Shown here one piece after another: positions 35,762 to 44,159 of a stretch of DNA of 64,000 nt. The DNA is from Brevundimonas sp. GTDB taxonomy: Bacteria; Pseudomonadota; Alphaproteobacteria; Caulobacterales; Caulobacteraceae. Position numbers and translations under genes: made by a program. The stretch is taken from positions 124,001-188,000 of the forward strand of contig NZ_JAHBYB010000002.1 of assembly GCF_019636155.1 (NCBI RefSeq). Direction: 5' to 3'. Below the pieces are notes generated by a model. It saw nothing but the letters and a program-made list of their open reading frames with translations, was not told where the DNA came from and made no database searches. The first letter of the stretch is position 1. The number at the start of each line of letters is the position of its first letter.

Positions 35762-36305
35762 GAATAGGTCCGTCGAAGGCGAATATGGCCGCGACGCCGA
35801 TGCGGGCGCCGCGTTGGATGACGCCGTCATCGTCGCCCTGGGCTGCAATGACAAGGGGGTCTGGCGCGATTGCGAACAGGCGCTGGAGGCGGCCCTGGCT
35901 CGATTCCGGGCGGAGGGGGTGGATGTGCTGGCCCGGTCATCCTGGTGGCGTTCGGCCGCCTGGCCTGACCCGGACGACCCGCCGTTCCTGAATGGCGTGG
36001 TGATTGTCCGCACCGAACATGAGCCTCACGCCCTGATGGCCGCCCTGGGCCGGATCGAGGAGGCGTTCGGCCGCCAGAGGGGACGGCGCAACGCGCCGCG
36101 CACCCTGGATCTGGACCTGGTCGCCTATGGCCGGATGAGCGGCGATTTCGACGGGCTGATCCTGCCGCATCCGCGCGCGGCGGAACGGCTGTTCGTGATG
36201 GGGCCGCTGGCCGAGATCGCGCCGGATTGGCGGCATCCGCGCGGCGGCCGGGCGGCGGATCTGGCCAAGGCCGCGACCGTGGGGCGAGACGCACGGCGGA
36301 CTTGA
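35760..36305 (+). CDS. folK: Hydroxymethyl-dihydropterin pyrophosphokinase
   Basis: FolK transfers pyrophosphate from ATP to 6-hydroxymethyl-dihydropterin in folate synthesis. The 181-residue product has [12 protein letters not shown] near the start, the [11 protein letters not shown] and [10 protein letters not shown] segments and the diagnostic [14 protein letters not shown] with the magnesium-binding DxD and [22 protein letters not shown]. The start is uncertain: ATG 35760 overlaps the divergent NYN start and has a poorly spaced AAGGG; a TTG near 35813 would give a shorter, more typical N-terminus. A promoter inside the NYN coding region would be needed for expression. folB and folP are not here. 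Confidence 0.88.
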   Translation: MNRSVEGEYGRDADAGAALDDAVIVALGCNDKGVWRDCEQALEAALARFRAEGVDVLARSSWWRSAAWPDPDDPPFLNGVVIVRTEHEPHALMAALGRIEEAFGRQRGRRNAPRTLDLDLVAYGRMSGDFDGLILPHPRAAERLFVMGPLAEIAPDWRHPRGGRAADLAKAATVGRDARRT

Positions 36306-36349
36306 GGGCGGATGCCGGCGTTCGGCGCCCAAATCCCGCCCTCACTGCA

Positions 36350-36378
36350 TTGCACAATGCGCCCCAACTCTATATTTT
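36350..36378 (+). promoter_or_regulatory. Candidate sigma-70 promoter for rpoZ-spoT
   Basis: TTGCAC (36350-36355) is followed after 17 bp by TATTTT (36373-36378); TATATT at 36371-36376 with a 15-bp spacer is an alternative -10. The rpoZ start is 35 bp downstream. The A/T-rich stretch is conspicuous in this GC-rich window. Confidence 0.55.
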
Positions 36379-36412
36379 GCAGGGTCCACTCCCCGCGCCA
36401 CCCGAGGAATTC

Positions 36413-36772
36413 ATGGCTCGCGTCACTGTCGAAGACTGCATCGAGAAGGTGCCGAACCGGTTCGGCCTGGTTCTGCTGGCCGGTCACCGCGCCCGCAACA
36501 TCGCCAATGGCGCGCCGCTGAACCTGGATCGCGACAACGACAAGAACCCGGTCGTGGCCCTGCGCGAACTGGCCGAGGACGCCGTGGTCCCCGACGAACT
36601 GCGCGAGAACATCATCACCACCCTGCAACGGGTCGATGAGCGCACCGAGGCCGAGGACGAGGCCGAGACGGTGGCCCTGCTGGCAGAGCCCCAGCACATG
36701 AACATGGCCGAGCAGGAGCTGATCCGCGCCCTGCAGAGCGATCGCGACGGCGGACAGGAGGAGCGCTACTGA
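36413..36772 (+). CDS. rpoZ: RNA polymerase omega subunit
   Basis: Omega helps assemble RNA polymerase and forms ppGpp site 1 with beta-prime. The 119-residue product has the family core [33 protein letters not shown] and [14 protein letters not shown], followed by an acidic C-terminal helix. GAGG lies six bases before the ATG at 36413. The gene is followed by spoT, whose ribosome site is inside the end of rpoZ and whose start overlaps the rpoZ stop. Pairing omega with the ppGpp synthetase is a conserved arrangement in proteobacteria. Confidence 0.97.
   Translation: MARVTVEDCIEKVPNRFGLVLLAGHRARNIANGAPLNLDRDNDKNPVVALRELAEDAVVPDELRENIITTLQRVDERTEAEDEAETVALLAEPQHMNMAEQELIRALQSDRDGGQEERY
36756..36771 (+). 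promoter_or_regulatory. Ribosome site and CTG start of spoT within rpoZ
   Basis: AGGAGG at 36756-36761 is followed by a 7-nt spacer and the codon CTG at 36769-36771, which overlaps the rpoZ stop TGA (36770-36772). No ATG, GTG or TTG occurs in the spoT frame between here and 37006, so this site decides the start. Confidence 0.75.
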
Positions 36773-39072
36773 CGGCCGAGGCCGGCACAGGCGTCACCAT
36801 CCTGCCGGCGCAGCCCGAAGAGGTTCCGCCGAAACTCCGTCCTGCGAACCGCAACGATCCGCCGCCGACGCCCGCCGTCGGCGGCGATGTCGTATCCGGG
36901 GCCCGGCGTTCGCCGGTCCTGCGCCAGTTCGAACTGGTCGATGCGGTTCGCGCCTATGACCCGACCGCCGACGAGGACCTGCTGAACCGGGCCTATGTCT
37001 ATGCGATGAAGATGCACGGCTCGCAGCTGCGGGCCTCGGGCGATCCCTATTTCGCCCATCCGATCCAGGTGGCGGGCATTCTGACCGACTACCGGCTGGA
37101 CACCGCCGCCATCGTCACCGCCCTGCTGCATGACGTGGTGGAGGACACCTCTGCGACCCGCGCCGACATCGCCGCCATGTTCGGCGAGGAGGTCGCCATC
37201 CTGGTGGAAGGCGTGACCAAGCTGTCGCGGCTGGAGCTTCAGGCCGAACATACGCGCCAGGCCGAGAACCTGCGCAAATTCATCCTGGCCATATCGAAGG
37301 ATGTGCGGGTGCTGCTGGTCAAGCTGGCGGACCGCCTGCACAACATGCGGACGCTTCAGTATGTGAAGCCCGAAAAGCGCGAGCGCATCAGCCGCGAGAC
37401 GCTGGAAGTCTATGCGCCCCTGGGCCGGTCGATCGGCATCCACTCGATCGCGTCCGAACTTGAAGAACTGGCCTTCACCTATCTGAACCCCACGGCCAAG
37501 ACCGCCATCGAGCGGCGGCTGGAGGCCCTGAAGCTGGAGCATGGCCGGGCCATCGACGGGGTGGCGGCCGAGGTCCAGCGGGTCCTGGCCGAGGCCGGGG
37601 TCAAGGCCGAGGTCTTCGGCCGCGAGAAGACCCCCTATTCGATCTGGCGCAAGCTGCAGCGAAAGTCGGTCGGATTCTCGAGCCTTTCGGACATCTATGG
37701 CTTCCGCGTGATCGTGGAGGCCGAGGACGACTGCTATCGCGCCCTGGGGGTCATCCACCGCGCCTGGCCGATGGTGCCCGAGCGGTTCAAGGACTTCATC
37801 TCGACGCCCAAGTCGAACAACTACCGCAGCCTGCACACCACCATCGTCGGGCCGGGCGGCCTGAGGGTTGAGATGCAGATACGCACCCAGGCCATGGACC
37901 GGGTGGCCGAGGACGGGGTGGCGGCGCACTGGCGCTACAAGAACCAGTCCTATGGTTTCGACCGCGAGGCCATGGAGGAGGACGGCGGGCGCGACCCGCT
38001 GCAGAACCTGCGCCACCTGGTGCAGGTGATCGAGCACGGCGAGGGCGGCGAGGACTGGGTCGAACACGCCAAGCTGGAGATGTATCTGGATCAGGTCTTC
38101 GTCTTCACGCCCAAGGGCGCCCTGATCACCCTGCCGCGCGGGGGCATGCCGCTGGACTTCGCCTACGCCGTCCATACCGAAGTGGGCGACACGGCGGTTG
38201 GGGCCAAGATCAACGGCGAGCTGAAGCCCCTGCGCACCCAGCTGCAGAACGGCGATGTGGTCGAGATCGTGCGCGGGCCGAAACGCGACATCCCCGCCGA
38301 CTGGCGCAATCTGACCGTCACGGGTCGCGCGCGTTCGGCGATCCGGCGGCATATCCGGGTGTCGGAGCGCGAGGAGCTGATCAAGCTGGGGCGCGCCGCC
38401 CTGGAGCAGACTCTGACGCGGGCCGAGAAGGTGCTGGCCGAGGTCTCGCTGAAGCCCGTGCTGGAAACCCTGGCCGTGGCGTCCGAGGACGACTTGTTCG
38501 AGGCCATCGGGCGCGGGCGGCTGGCGCCGTCGCGGGTGGCCGAAACCCTGTTTCCCGCCCTGAAAGGCCGGCTGAAGGCCGGCCCGGAACGGCGTCGGAT
38601 CGGTGAGGACAAGCCGCGCCTGTTCGTGCGCGGCGGCGGCCTGACGCCGGGCGTCAGCGTCCATTTCGGTTCGTGCTGCACCCCTGTGCCGGGCGACCGG
38701 ATCGTCGGCATACTGGAACCTGACGTGGGCCTGACCGTCCACACCATCGACTGCGGGCGCCTGGCCGAGTTCGCCGACGACGACAGCGTCTGGCAGGACC
38801 TGCAATGGACGCCCCAGGCCGAACAGTCGGCGGTGGGGGCGGTGCGTATCCGCGCCACCATGCAGAACGCGCCGGGGGTGCTGGGCCAGGTGGCGACCGT
38901 GATCGGCGAGGCCGGCGGCAACATCCTGAACCTGGTCATGAGCCGTCGCCAGCAGGATTTCTTCGACATCGACATCGACGTCGAGGTCGAGGACGCCAAA
39001 CACGCCACCAGCATCATCGCCGCCCTGCGCGCCAATCCCTCGGTCGATACGGTAGAGCGGGTGAAGGGGTGA
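36769..39072 (+). CDS. spoT: Bifunctional (p)ppGpp synthetase/hydrolase SpoT (Rsh), CTG start
   Basis: This 767-residue RelA/SpoT homologue makes and degrades the alarmone (p)ppGpp. The HD hydrolase domain has H97 (YFAHP) and H121-D122 (LLHDVVEDT). The synthetase domain has IYGFRVIVE and the RFKD motif (RXKD), which marks bifunctional enzymes, then NNYRSLHTT and [12 protein letters not shown], zinc-finger-like ([11 protein letters not shown]) and ACT domains follow. The next in-frame ATG (37006) would delete residues 1-79, including the conserved block [29 protein letters not shown]. The CTG at 36769, with a perfect AGGAGG, is therefore the probable start, coupled to rpoZ. The stop overlaps the next GTG. 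Confidence 0.93.
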   Translation: MTAEAGTGVTILPAQPEEVPPKLRPANRNDPPPTPAVGGDVVSGARRSPVLRQFELVDAVRAYDPTADEDLLNRAYVYAMKMHGSQLRASGDPYFAHPIQVAGILTDYRLDTAAIVTALLHDVVEDTSATRADIAAMFGEEVAILVEGVTKLSRLELQAEHTRQAENLRKFILAISKDVRVLLVKLADRLHNMRTLQYVKPEKRERISRETLEVYAPLGRSIGIHSIASELEELAFTYLNPTAKTAIERRLEALKLEHGRAIDGVAAEVQRVLAEAGVKAEVFGREKTPYSIWRKLQRKSVGFSSLSDIYGFRVIVEAEDDCYRALGVIHRAWPMVPERFKDFISTPKSNNYRSLHTTIVGPGGLRVEMQIRTQAMDRVAEDGVAAHWRYKNQSYGFDREAMEEDGGRDPLQNLRHLVQVIEHGEGGEDWVEHAKLEMYLDQVFVFTPKGALITLPRGGMPLDFAYAVHTEVGDTAVGAKINGELKPLRTQLQNGDVVEIVRGPKRDIPADWRNLTVTGRARSAIRRHIRVSEREELIKLGRAALEQTLTRAEKVLAEVSLKPVLETLAVASEDDLFEAIGRGRLAPSRVAETLFPALKGRLKAGPERRRIGEDKPRLFVRGGGLTPGVSVHFGSCCTPVPGDRIVGILEPDVGLTVHTIDCGRLAEFADDDSVWQDLQWTPQAEQSAVGAVRIRATMQNAPGVLGQVATVIGEAGGNILNLVMSRRQQDFFDIDIDVEVEDAKHATSIIAALRANPSVDTVERVKG

Positions 39073-39842
39073 GCGGCGACACGCCCAGCAACGCCGACAA
39101 CATGGCCTCGCCGTCCTATCGTCTGGCGGCGCTGGACCAGGATTTCCTGCTGGGCGATTCCATGCGGGGCGTGCGCTTCCTGATGGAATACGCCAAGGCG
39201 GAAGAGGCCCTGCGGGCCTGGGGCGTGCGATCCACGATTGTCGTGTTCGGCAGCGCGCGCATCGGACCGGACGGCGGCGAACGCCATGCCCGCTGGTATG
39301 AAGAAGCCCGCGCCTTCGGCCGCATCGCCTCCGAACGCGGCGGCGCCCTGGTGGGCCAACCGGGACAGCCGCGCGACAATGTCATCGCCACGGGCGGCGG
39401 GCCGGGCGTCATGGGGGCGGCCAATCGCGGCGCGCACGAGGCGGGGGCGCCGTCCATCGGCTTCAACATCACCCTGCCGCACGAGCAGGAGCCAAACCCC
39501 TGGTCCACGCCGGCCCTGACGTTCCGGTTCCACTATTTCGCCATGCGCAAGATGCACCTGGCCATGCGGGCCAACGCCCTGGTGGTGTTTCCGGGCGGGT
39601 TCGGCACCTTCGACGAACTGTTCGAGATCCTGACCCTGCGCCAGACCGACAAGGCGCCGCCGATCCCCATCGTCCTGTTCGATGAAGCCTATTGGCGCTC
39701 GGTGATCAATTTCGACGAACTGATCGCCCACGGCATGATCGCGGCGGGCGATCTGGACCTGTTCCGTTTCGCCGAGGACGCCGAGGGCGTCTGGTCCTGC
39801 CTGCTGGACGGCGGACTGAAGCCGCACCAGTCGATCGAATAG
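39069..39842 (+). CDS. LOG-family nucleoside 5'-monophosphate phosphoribohydrolase
   Basis: This 257-residue Rossmann protein has the LOG signature: VVFGSARIGPD, ATGGGPGVMGAANRGAHEAG and VVFPGGFGTFDELFEILTLRQT, the PGGxGTxxE motif that carries the catalytic region. Members release bases from nucleoside monophosphates (cytokinin activation in plants; purine nucleotide salvage in bacteria); older annotations as lysine decarboxylase are wrong. The chosen GTG at 39069 overlaps the spoT stop (GTGA); ATG 39102 is an alternative. Position after spoT is suggestive, since related PpnN in E. coli is a ppGpp-controlled nucleosidase, but no ppGpp site can be seen here. Confidence 0.85.
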   Translation: MSGDTPSNADNMASPSYRLAALDQDFLLGDSMRGVRFLMEYAKAEEALRAWGVRSTIVVFGSARIGPDGGERHARWYEEARAFGRIASERGGALVGQPGQPRDNVIATGGGPGVMGAANRGAHEAGAPSIGFNITLPHEQEPNPWSTPALTFRFHYFAMRKMHLAMRANALVVFPGGFGTFDELFEILTLRQTDKAPPIPIVLFDEAYWRSVINFDELIAHGMIAAGDLDLFRFAEDAEGVWSCLLDGGLKPHQSIE

Positions 39843-39845
39843 CGC

Positions 39846-40346
39846 TTATTTCTGGCTGCGCATCATATGCAGGATGTCGCGGCGGAAGTTGATGCAACTG
39901 CCGGTCAGGGCGTCGGTCAAGACGAAGGTTATCGGCATTCCAGGCTCGACATCCTGAACGACCTCGGCGCGAAAACCCTTGGACTGCAGGAATTCGGCCG
40001 CATCCGCCGCCGCCGCCGCCGGGTCGCTCGCCACCAAGCCAATGCAGGCGTCGGCCCCGCCAACCAGGCCCATAACCGCGGGCGTGGAATGGTTGATGAT
40101 GGTGCCGTCCATCATGATCGACCGCCGGACCTGGGCCGAGTCGGCCCGGAGCCGTTCCTTGCCGCCATACCGTTCCAGCAGGGCCACGACCGCGTCCTTG
40201 CCCTCAACGGACGAGGCGGTGAAGATCCGCGATCCCGGATCAGGGAAGGGCAGGGGATTGCGCCCCATGGCGACCATCACCGACCAACCTAGGATCGAGG
40301 CGACCAGCACCAGAACCACGGCCAGCAGCCATTTGGGAATGAACAT
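39846..40346 (-). CDS. Membrane-anchored protein of unknown function
   Basis: This 166-residue protein starts with one transmembrane or signal-anchor helix (FIPKWLLAVVLVLVASILGWSVMVA, 2-26) and continues with a soluble, probably periplasmic, alpha-beta domain (about 40-160). The domain contains GKDAVVALLERYGGKERLR, a stretch TPAVMGLVGGADACIGLV and FLQSKGFRAEVVQDVEPG. Two cysteines (ADACIG and GSCINF) could pair. I recognise no family. Its stop is 3 bp from that of the LOG gene on the other strand. Upstream is pyrE, divergent, with 114 bp between that hold a TTGACA but no clear -10. Confidence 0.7.
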   Translation of the reverse strand: MFIPKWLLAVVLVLVASILGWSVMVAMGRNPLPFPDPGSRIFTASSVEGKDAVVALLERYGGKERLRADSAQVRRSIMMDGTIINHSTPAVMGLVGGADACIGLVASDPAAAAADAAEFLQSKGFRAEVVQDVEPGMPITFVLTDALTGSCINFRRDILHMMRSQK

Positions 40347-40460
40347 GAGGGCGCCCCTGCTTTGCGGCGACGATCATTGGCGAGACCGGACCGTTTGACA
40401 AGCCAACGTTATGCAAGGGCGTGAATTGCGGGACGCGCGGCCAGGGTCTAAGCGCAGAGC

Positions 40461-41048
40461 ATGACCAGCGAAGACGTCCTGAACGAATTCCGCGCCGCCG
40501 GCGCCCTGCGCGAAGGCCATTTCGTGCTGTCCTCGGGGCTGCACAGTCCGGTCTTTCTGCAGAAGAACCTGGTCTTCATGGATGCGCGCCGCTGCGAGCG
40601 GCTGTGCCGGGCGCTGGCCGACAAGGTGACGGCGGCGGTCGGGCCTGTTGACCTGGCCATTTCCCCCGCCGTGGGCGGACTCATCCCCGGCTATGAGACG
40701 GCGCGTCACCTGGGCGTTCCATCGATGTATGTCGAGCGCGAGGGCGGCGAATTCAAACTGCGGCGCGGCTTTCATGTCGCGCCGGGCCAGAAGGTGGTGA
40801 TGGTCGAGGACATTGTGACCACCGGCCTGTCGTCGCGCGAATGCATTGCGGCGATCCGGGCGGCCGGCGGCGATGTGGTCGCCGCCGCCTGCGTCGTCGA
40901 CCGCTCGGGCGGGCGGGCCGATGTGGGCGTGCCCCTGATCGCCCTGGCGACGCTGGACGTTCCCGCATACCCCGCCGACGCCCTGCCGCCCGAACTGGCG
41001 GCCCTGCCGGTCGAGGACCCGGGCAGCCGCAGGTTGGCCAAGGGATGA
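40461..41048 (+). CDS. pyrE: Orotate phosphoribosyltransferase
   Basis: PyrE joins orotate and PRPP to orotidine 5'-phosphate in pyrimidine synthesis. The 195-residue product has the PRPP-binding motif [14 protein letters not shown], the catalytic-loop region [15 protein letters not shown], and [15 protein letters not shown]. The ATG at 40461 gives the typical opening of the alphaproteobacterial form. Its stop overlaps the pdxJ start by four bases (ATGA), beginning a run pyrE-pdxJ-acpS-lepB-rnc-era in which every gene touches or nearly touches the next. Confidence 0.96.
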   Translation: MTSEDVLNEFRAAGALREGHFVLSSGLHSPVFLQKNLVFMDARRCERLCRALADKVTAAVGPVDLAISPAVGGLIPGYETARHLGVPSMYVEREGGEFKLRRGFHVAPGQKVVMVEDIVTTGLSSRECIAAIRAAGGDVVAAACVVDRSGGRADVGVPLIALATLDVPAYPADALPPELAALPVEDPGSRRLAKG

Positions 41049-41785
41049 CCCGTCGCGTCCGCCTGGGGGTCAATATCGATCATGTCGCCACGGTGCGGAA
41101 CGCGCGCGGGGGCGTGCATCCCGATCCGGTGCGGGCGGCGCAAGAGGCGATAGGGGCGGGGGCGGACGGCATCACCGCCCACCTGCGCGAAGACCGCCGC
41201 CACATCACGGACGCCGACATCACCGCCCTGACCGATCTGTGCCGCCGGGCCGGCCGGCCGCTGAACCTGGAGATGGCGGTCACGGACGAGATGCTGGCCA
41301 TCGCCCTGCGTCACCGGCCCCATGCGGCCTGTCTGGTGCCCGAGCGGCGCGAGGAGGTGACGACCGAGGGCGGCCTGGCCGTCGCGGGTCATGAGGCGCG
41401 GATCGCCCCGGTGGCCCGGGCCCTGGCCGAGGCAGGAAGCCGCGTCAGCCTGTTCATTGAGCCATCGCCGGAACAGGTCGCCGCCGCCGCCGCCGTGGGG
41501 GCGCAGGTGGTGGAGTTTCACACCGGGCGCTATTGCCACCTGCCGGTCGGCGGGCGCGACGCCGAGTTCGCCCGCCTGGCCGCCGCCGCGAAACAGGCCC
41601 ATGCGGCGGGACTGGAGGTTCATGCCGGTCATGGGCTGGATTACGATACGGCGCGAGAGGTTCTGGCCATTCCCGAAATCGTGGAGCTGAACATCGGTCA
41701 TTTCCTGATCGGAGAGGCGGTATTCGTCGGTCTGGGGCCCGCCATCCGCGCCATGCGTCAGGCGATGGACGAGGCGACGGCATGA
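41045..41785 (+). CDS. pdxJ: Pyridoxine 5'-phosphate synthase
   Basis: PdxJ forms pyridoxine 5'-phosphate from 1-deoxyxylulose 5-phosphate and 3-amino-2-oxopropyl phosphate. The 246-residue TIM barrel has the N-terminal [17 protein letters not shown], the HLREDRRHI loop, [34 protein letters not shown] and the closing [16 protein letters not shown]. The ATG overlaps the pyrE stop and the pdxJ stop overlaps the acpS ATG (ATGA), so translation is coupled throughout. pdxJ-acpS is the classic pair also found in E. coli. Confidence 0.97.
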   Translation: MTRRVRLGVNIDHVATVRNARGGVHPDPVRAAQEAIGAGADGITAHLREDRRHITDADITALTDLCRRAGRPLNLEMAVTDEMLAIALRHRPHAACLVPERREEVTTEGGLAVAGHEARIAPVARALAEAGSRVSLFIEPSPEQVAAAAAVGAQVVEFHTGRYCHLPVGGRDAEFARLAAAAKQAHAAGLEVHAGHGLDYDTAREVLAIPEIVELNIGHFLIGEAVFVGLGPAIRAMRQAMDEATA

Positions 41786-42183
41786 TCGTCGGGGTGGGCG
41801 CGGACCTGTGCGACATCCGACGCATCCAGACGTCCCTGGACCGGTTCGGCGACCGGTTCCGCAACCGGTGTTTCACCCCCATCGAGATCGCCCGTTCCGA
41901 GCGCAAGCCTGATGCGGCCTGGAGCTACGCCAAGCGGTTCGCGGCCAAGGAGGCCTGCGCCAAGGCCCTGGGAACCGGAATGCGGCGGGACGTCTATTGG
42001 CGCGACATCGGGGTGGTGAACCGGCCATCGGGCCAGCCGACCCTGGCGCTGACCGGCCACGCGGCCGAGCATCTGGAGCGGATGACGCCGCCGGGACATC
42101 GGGCCGAAATCCACCTGACGCTGAGCGACGAACATCCCTATGCGCTCGCCTTCGTGGTGATCGAAGTCTTGCCCGCGACATAA
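41782..42183 (+). CDS. acpS: Holo-acyl-carrier-protein synthase
   Basis: AcpS moves 4'-phosphopantetheine from CoA to acyl carrier protein. The 133-residue product shows the two metal-site motifs: [13 protein letters not shown] (Asp 8) and [16 protein letters not shown] (Glu in KEA). The rest matches the trimeric AcpS fold ([26 protein letters not shown]). It starts inside the pdxJ stop. A housekeeping-like promoter overlaps its 3' end and can drive lepB-rnc-era separately. Confidence 0.96.
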   Translation: MIVGVGADLCDIRRIQTSLDRFGDRFRNRCFTPIEIARSERKPDAAWSYAKRFAAKEACAKALGTGMRRDVYWRDIGVVNRPSGQPTLALTGHAAEHLERMTPPGHRAEIHLTLSDEHPYALAFVVIEVLPAT

Positions 42184-42195
42184 TCACGCTATACC
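42169..42195 (+). promoter_or_regulatory. Candidate promoter for lepB-rnc-era inside the acpS end
   Basis: TTGCCCG (42169-42175), 12-bp spacer and GCTATACC (42188-42195) match the Caulobacter form TTGaCgS-N10-14-GCTANAWC well (7 of 8 in the -10 part). It spans the acpS stop and lies 45 bp before lepB. Confidence 0.55.
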
Positions 42196-42240
42196 GAATT
42201 CGCGCCGAAAGACCGCGCTCAGCGGCCGGGGGACAGAACG

Positions 42241-43449
42241 ATGAGCGACGAACACAAGCCGCACGACGAACACGACCATGGGCATGACCACGCGCACGCC
42301 CCGGACACGCCGGTCGAGGGCGCCCACGAGGCCGATCCGCATGCGGTCGAACACGCCCCCGCCGCGGTCGAGGCGATCAGCGACGGCGACGACCACGGTC
42401 ATGCGCCGGAAGACCATGTCCACGCCGAGAGCGCGCCGGTCGACGAGGCCGAGCCTGTGGCCGCCGAGGTGACCGAGGACGTTCACGTCGACCATACGCT
42501 GGACCCGGTGGAAGCGGTCAGCGACGGTGACGACCATACCCATGCGGAGCCCTCGGCCCCGGCGGCGGAGGCGGCCCCCCTGGCGGCCGTCGCCGCGACA
42601 GCGGCGGCGTCGGATCGCAAGCCGATCTGGAGTGACGCCGGCGACGCCCCGTTCGAAGAACCCGCCGCACCCATCTATGACCGCAAGGCCCGCAAGAAGG
42701 GCCGCAAATCCGGCGGTTCGGCCAATGAGACGGTCGAGATCTTCAAGACCGTCTTCTTCGCCCTGCTGATCGCCCTGGTGATCCGGGTCTTCCTGTTCCA
42801 GCCCTTCACCATCCCGTCGGCCTCGATGGAGCCCAACCTCTATGAGGGCGACTATATCGTCGTGTCCAAGTGGAGCTATGGCTACTCCAAACACTCGATC
42901 CCGTTCAGCCCGGGCCTGTTCCAGGGCCGGATCCTGGACCGCGCGCCCAAGCGGGGCGACATCGTGGTGTTCAAGCTGCCGCGCGACAACAAGACCGACT
43001 ATATCAAGCGGCTGATCGGCCTGCCCGGCGACACCATCCAGATGCGAGCCAACCGACTGTATATCAACAACGAACTGGTGCCCGACGTCGTCCTGAGCCA
43101 GAGCCAGGTCGAGGATATGTTCGGGCCCCGGCCGGTCACACGCCTGCGCGAGACCCTGCCGGGCGGCAAGACCTTCACCATCCAGGACTGGGGTCCGGGC
43201 GGGGAGGTGGACGACACCGGGGTCTATTCGGTGCCCGCCGGCCACTATTTCATGATGGGCGACAACCGCGATAACTCGGTGGATAGCCGGTACGACGTCA
43301 ACAGCGGCGTCGGCCTGGTCCCGGCCGAGAACCTGGTGGGCAAGGCGGAGATCATCCTGTTCTCCTGGACGCCGGGCGCCTCGCTGCTCAATCCGGTGTC
43401 CTGGTTCGCCAACGTCCGGCCCAGCCGCTTCTTCACCGTTCTGGACTGA
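42241..43449 (+). CDS. lepB: Signal peptidase I with histidine-rich cytoplasmic extension
   Basis: LepB removes signal peptides from exported proteins. The enzyme part starts at about residue 162: one membrane helix (168-186), the catalytic serine S195 in IPSASMEPN, the lysine base K256 in YIKRLIGLPGD, and the GDNRDNSVDSR box. It is preceded by about 150 residues that are absent from ordinary signal peptidases. These contain 18 histidines in the first 101 residues, many as DH, HGH or HDH, and an internal duplication (VEAISDGDDHGHA near 43 and VEAVSDGDDHTHA near 90). This acidic His-rich segment would be cytoplasmic and is a likely metal-binding region. The gene overlaps rnc by one base. Confidence 0.95.
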   Translation: MSDEHKPHDEHDHGHDHAHAPDTPVEGAHEADPHAVEHAPAAVEAISDGDDHGHAPEDHVHAESAPVDEAEPVAAEVTEDVHVDHTLDPVEAVSDGDDHTHAEPSAPAAEAAPLAAVAATAAASDRKPIWSDAGDAPFEEPAAPIYDRKARKKGRKSGGSANETVEIFKTVFFALLIALVIRVFLFQPFTIPSASMEPNLYEGDYIVVSKWSYGYSKHSIPFSPGLFQGRILDRAPKRGDIVVFKLPRDNKTDYIKRLIGLPGDTIQMRANRLYINNELVPDVVLSQSQVEDMFGPRPVTRLRETLPGGKTFTIQDWGPGGEVDDTGVYSVPAGHYFMMGDNRDNSVDSRYDVNSGVGLVPAENLVGKAEIILFSWTPGASLLNPVSWFANVRPSRFFTVLD

Positions 43450-44159
43450 TGGCCGACCGCCGGGCCGAGGCGGTCGCCGCCCTGGCCCGCCGGATGGGCC
43501 ACACGTTCACTGACCGCGCCCTGCTGGAGCGGGCCCTGACCCACTCCAGCGTGGCCGAGGGCGCGCCGCCCGGCCCGCGTGGGCCGATCGACAACGAGCG
43601 GCTGGAGTTCCTGGGCGACCGCGTCCTGGGCCTTCTGGTCGCCGACCGCCTGTGCCGCGACAATCCTCTGGCGGACGAGGGACGGCTGTCCTCGGCCCTG
43701 CACGCCCTGGTGGACAAGACCGCCTGCGCCCGGGTGGGTGAGCGGCTGGGCGTCGGCGAGGCGCTGCGCCTGTCGCCGGGTGAGAGCAAGTCGGGCGGGC
43801 GACGCAAGGCCGGGCTGATCGCCGATGCGGTCGAGGCCCTGCTGGCGGCGGTCTGGCTGGACGGCGGCATAGACGCGGCCCGCGCCGTGTTCGACCGGGC
43901 CTGGGCCGAGGAGCTGGCGGCGCCGCCGCCGGCCGCACTGGCCAATCCCAAGTCGGCGCTCCAGGAGTGGGCCCAGGCCAGGGGGCGGCCCCTGCCGACC
44001 TATGCGGTCGTCGAGCGCACCGGCTCGGACCACGCCCCGACCTTCACGATCAGCGTCTCCGTCGAAGGCGTCGAACCCTTGACCGCGCAGGGGCGTTCGC
44101 GTCAGGAGGCTGAGAAGGCGGCCGCCACGGCCCTGCTGAAACGAGAAGGCGTGATTTGA
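43449..44159 (+). CDS. rnc: Ribonuclease III
   Basis: RNase III cuts double-stranded RNA, including rRNA precursors. The 236-residue product has the RNase III signature NERLEFLGDRVLGLLV with the metal-binding acids, the second acidic site DAVEALLAAVWLDGG, and a C-terminal dsRNA-binding domain (NPKSALQEWAQARG to SRQEAEKAAATALL). The ATG overlaps the lepB stop by one base (TGATG) and the stop overlaps the era TTG. lepB-rnc-era is a conserved operon in bacteria. Confidence 0.97.
   Translation: MADRRAEAVAALARRMGHTFTDRALLERALTHSSVAEGAPPGPRGPIDNERLEFLGDRVLGLLVADRLCRDNPLADEGRLSSALHALVDKTACARVGERLGVGEALRLSPGESKSGGRRKAGLIADAVEALLAAVWLDGGIDAARAVFDRAWAEELAAPPPAALANPKSALQEWAQARGRPLPTYAVVERTGSDHAPTFTISVSVEGVEPLTAQGRSRQEAEKAAATALLKREGVI

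Noticed and set aside
37006-37008. ATG as the start of spoT
   Set aside because: It would remove conserved Rsh residues just before the HD domain, and it lacks a ribosome site as good as the one at 36756.
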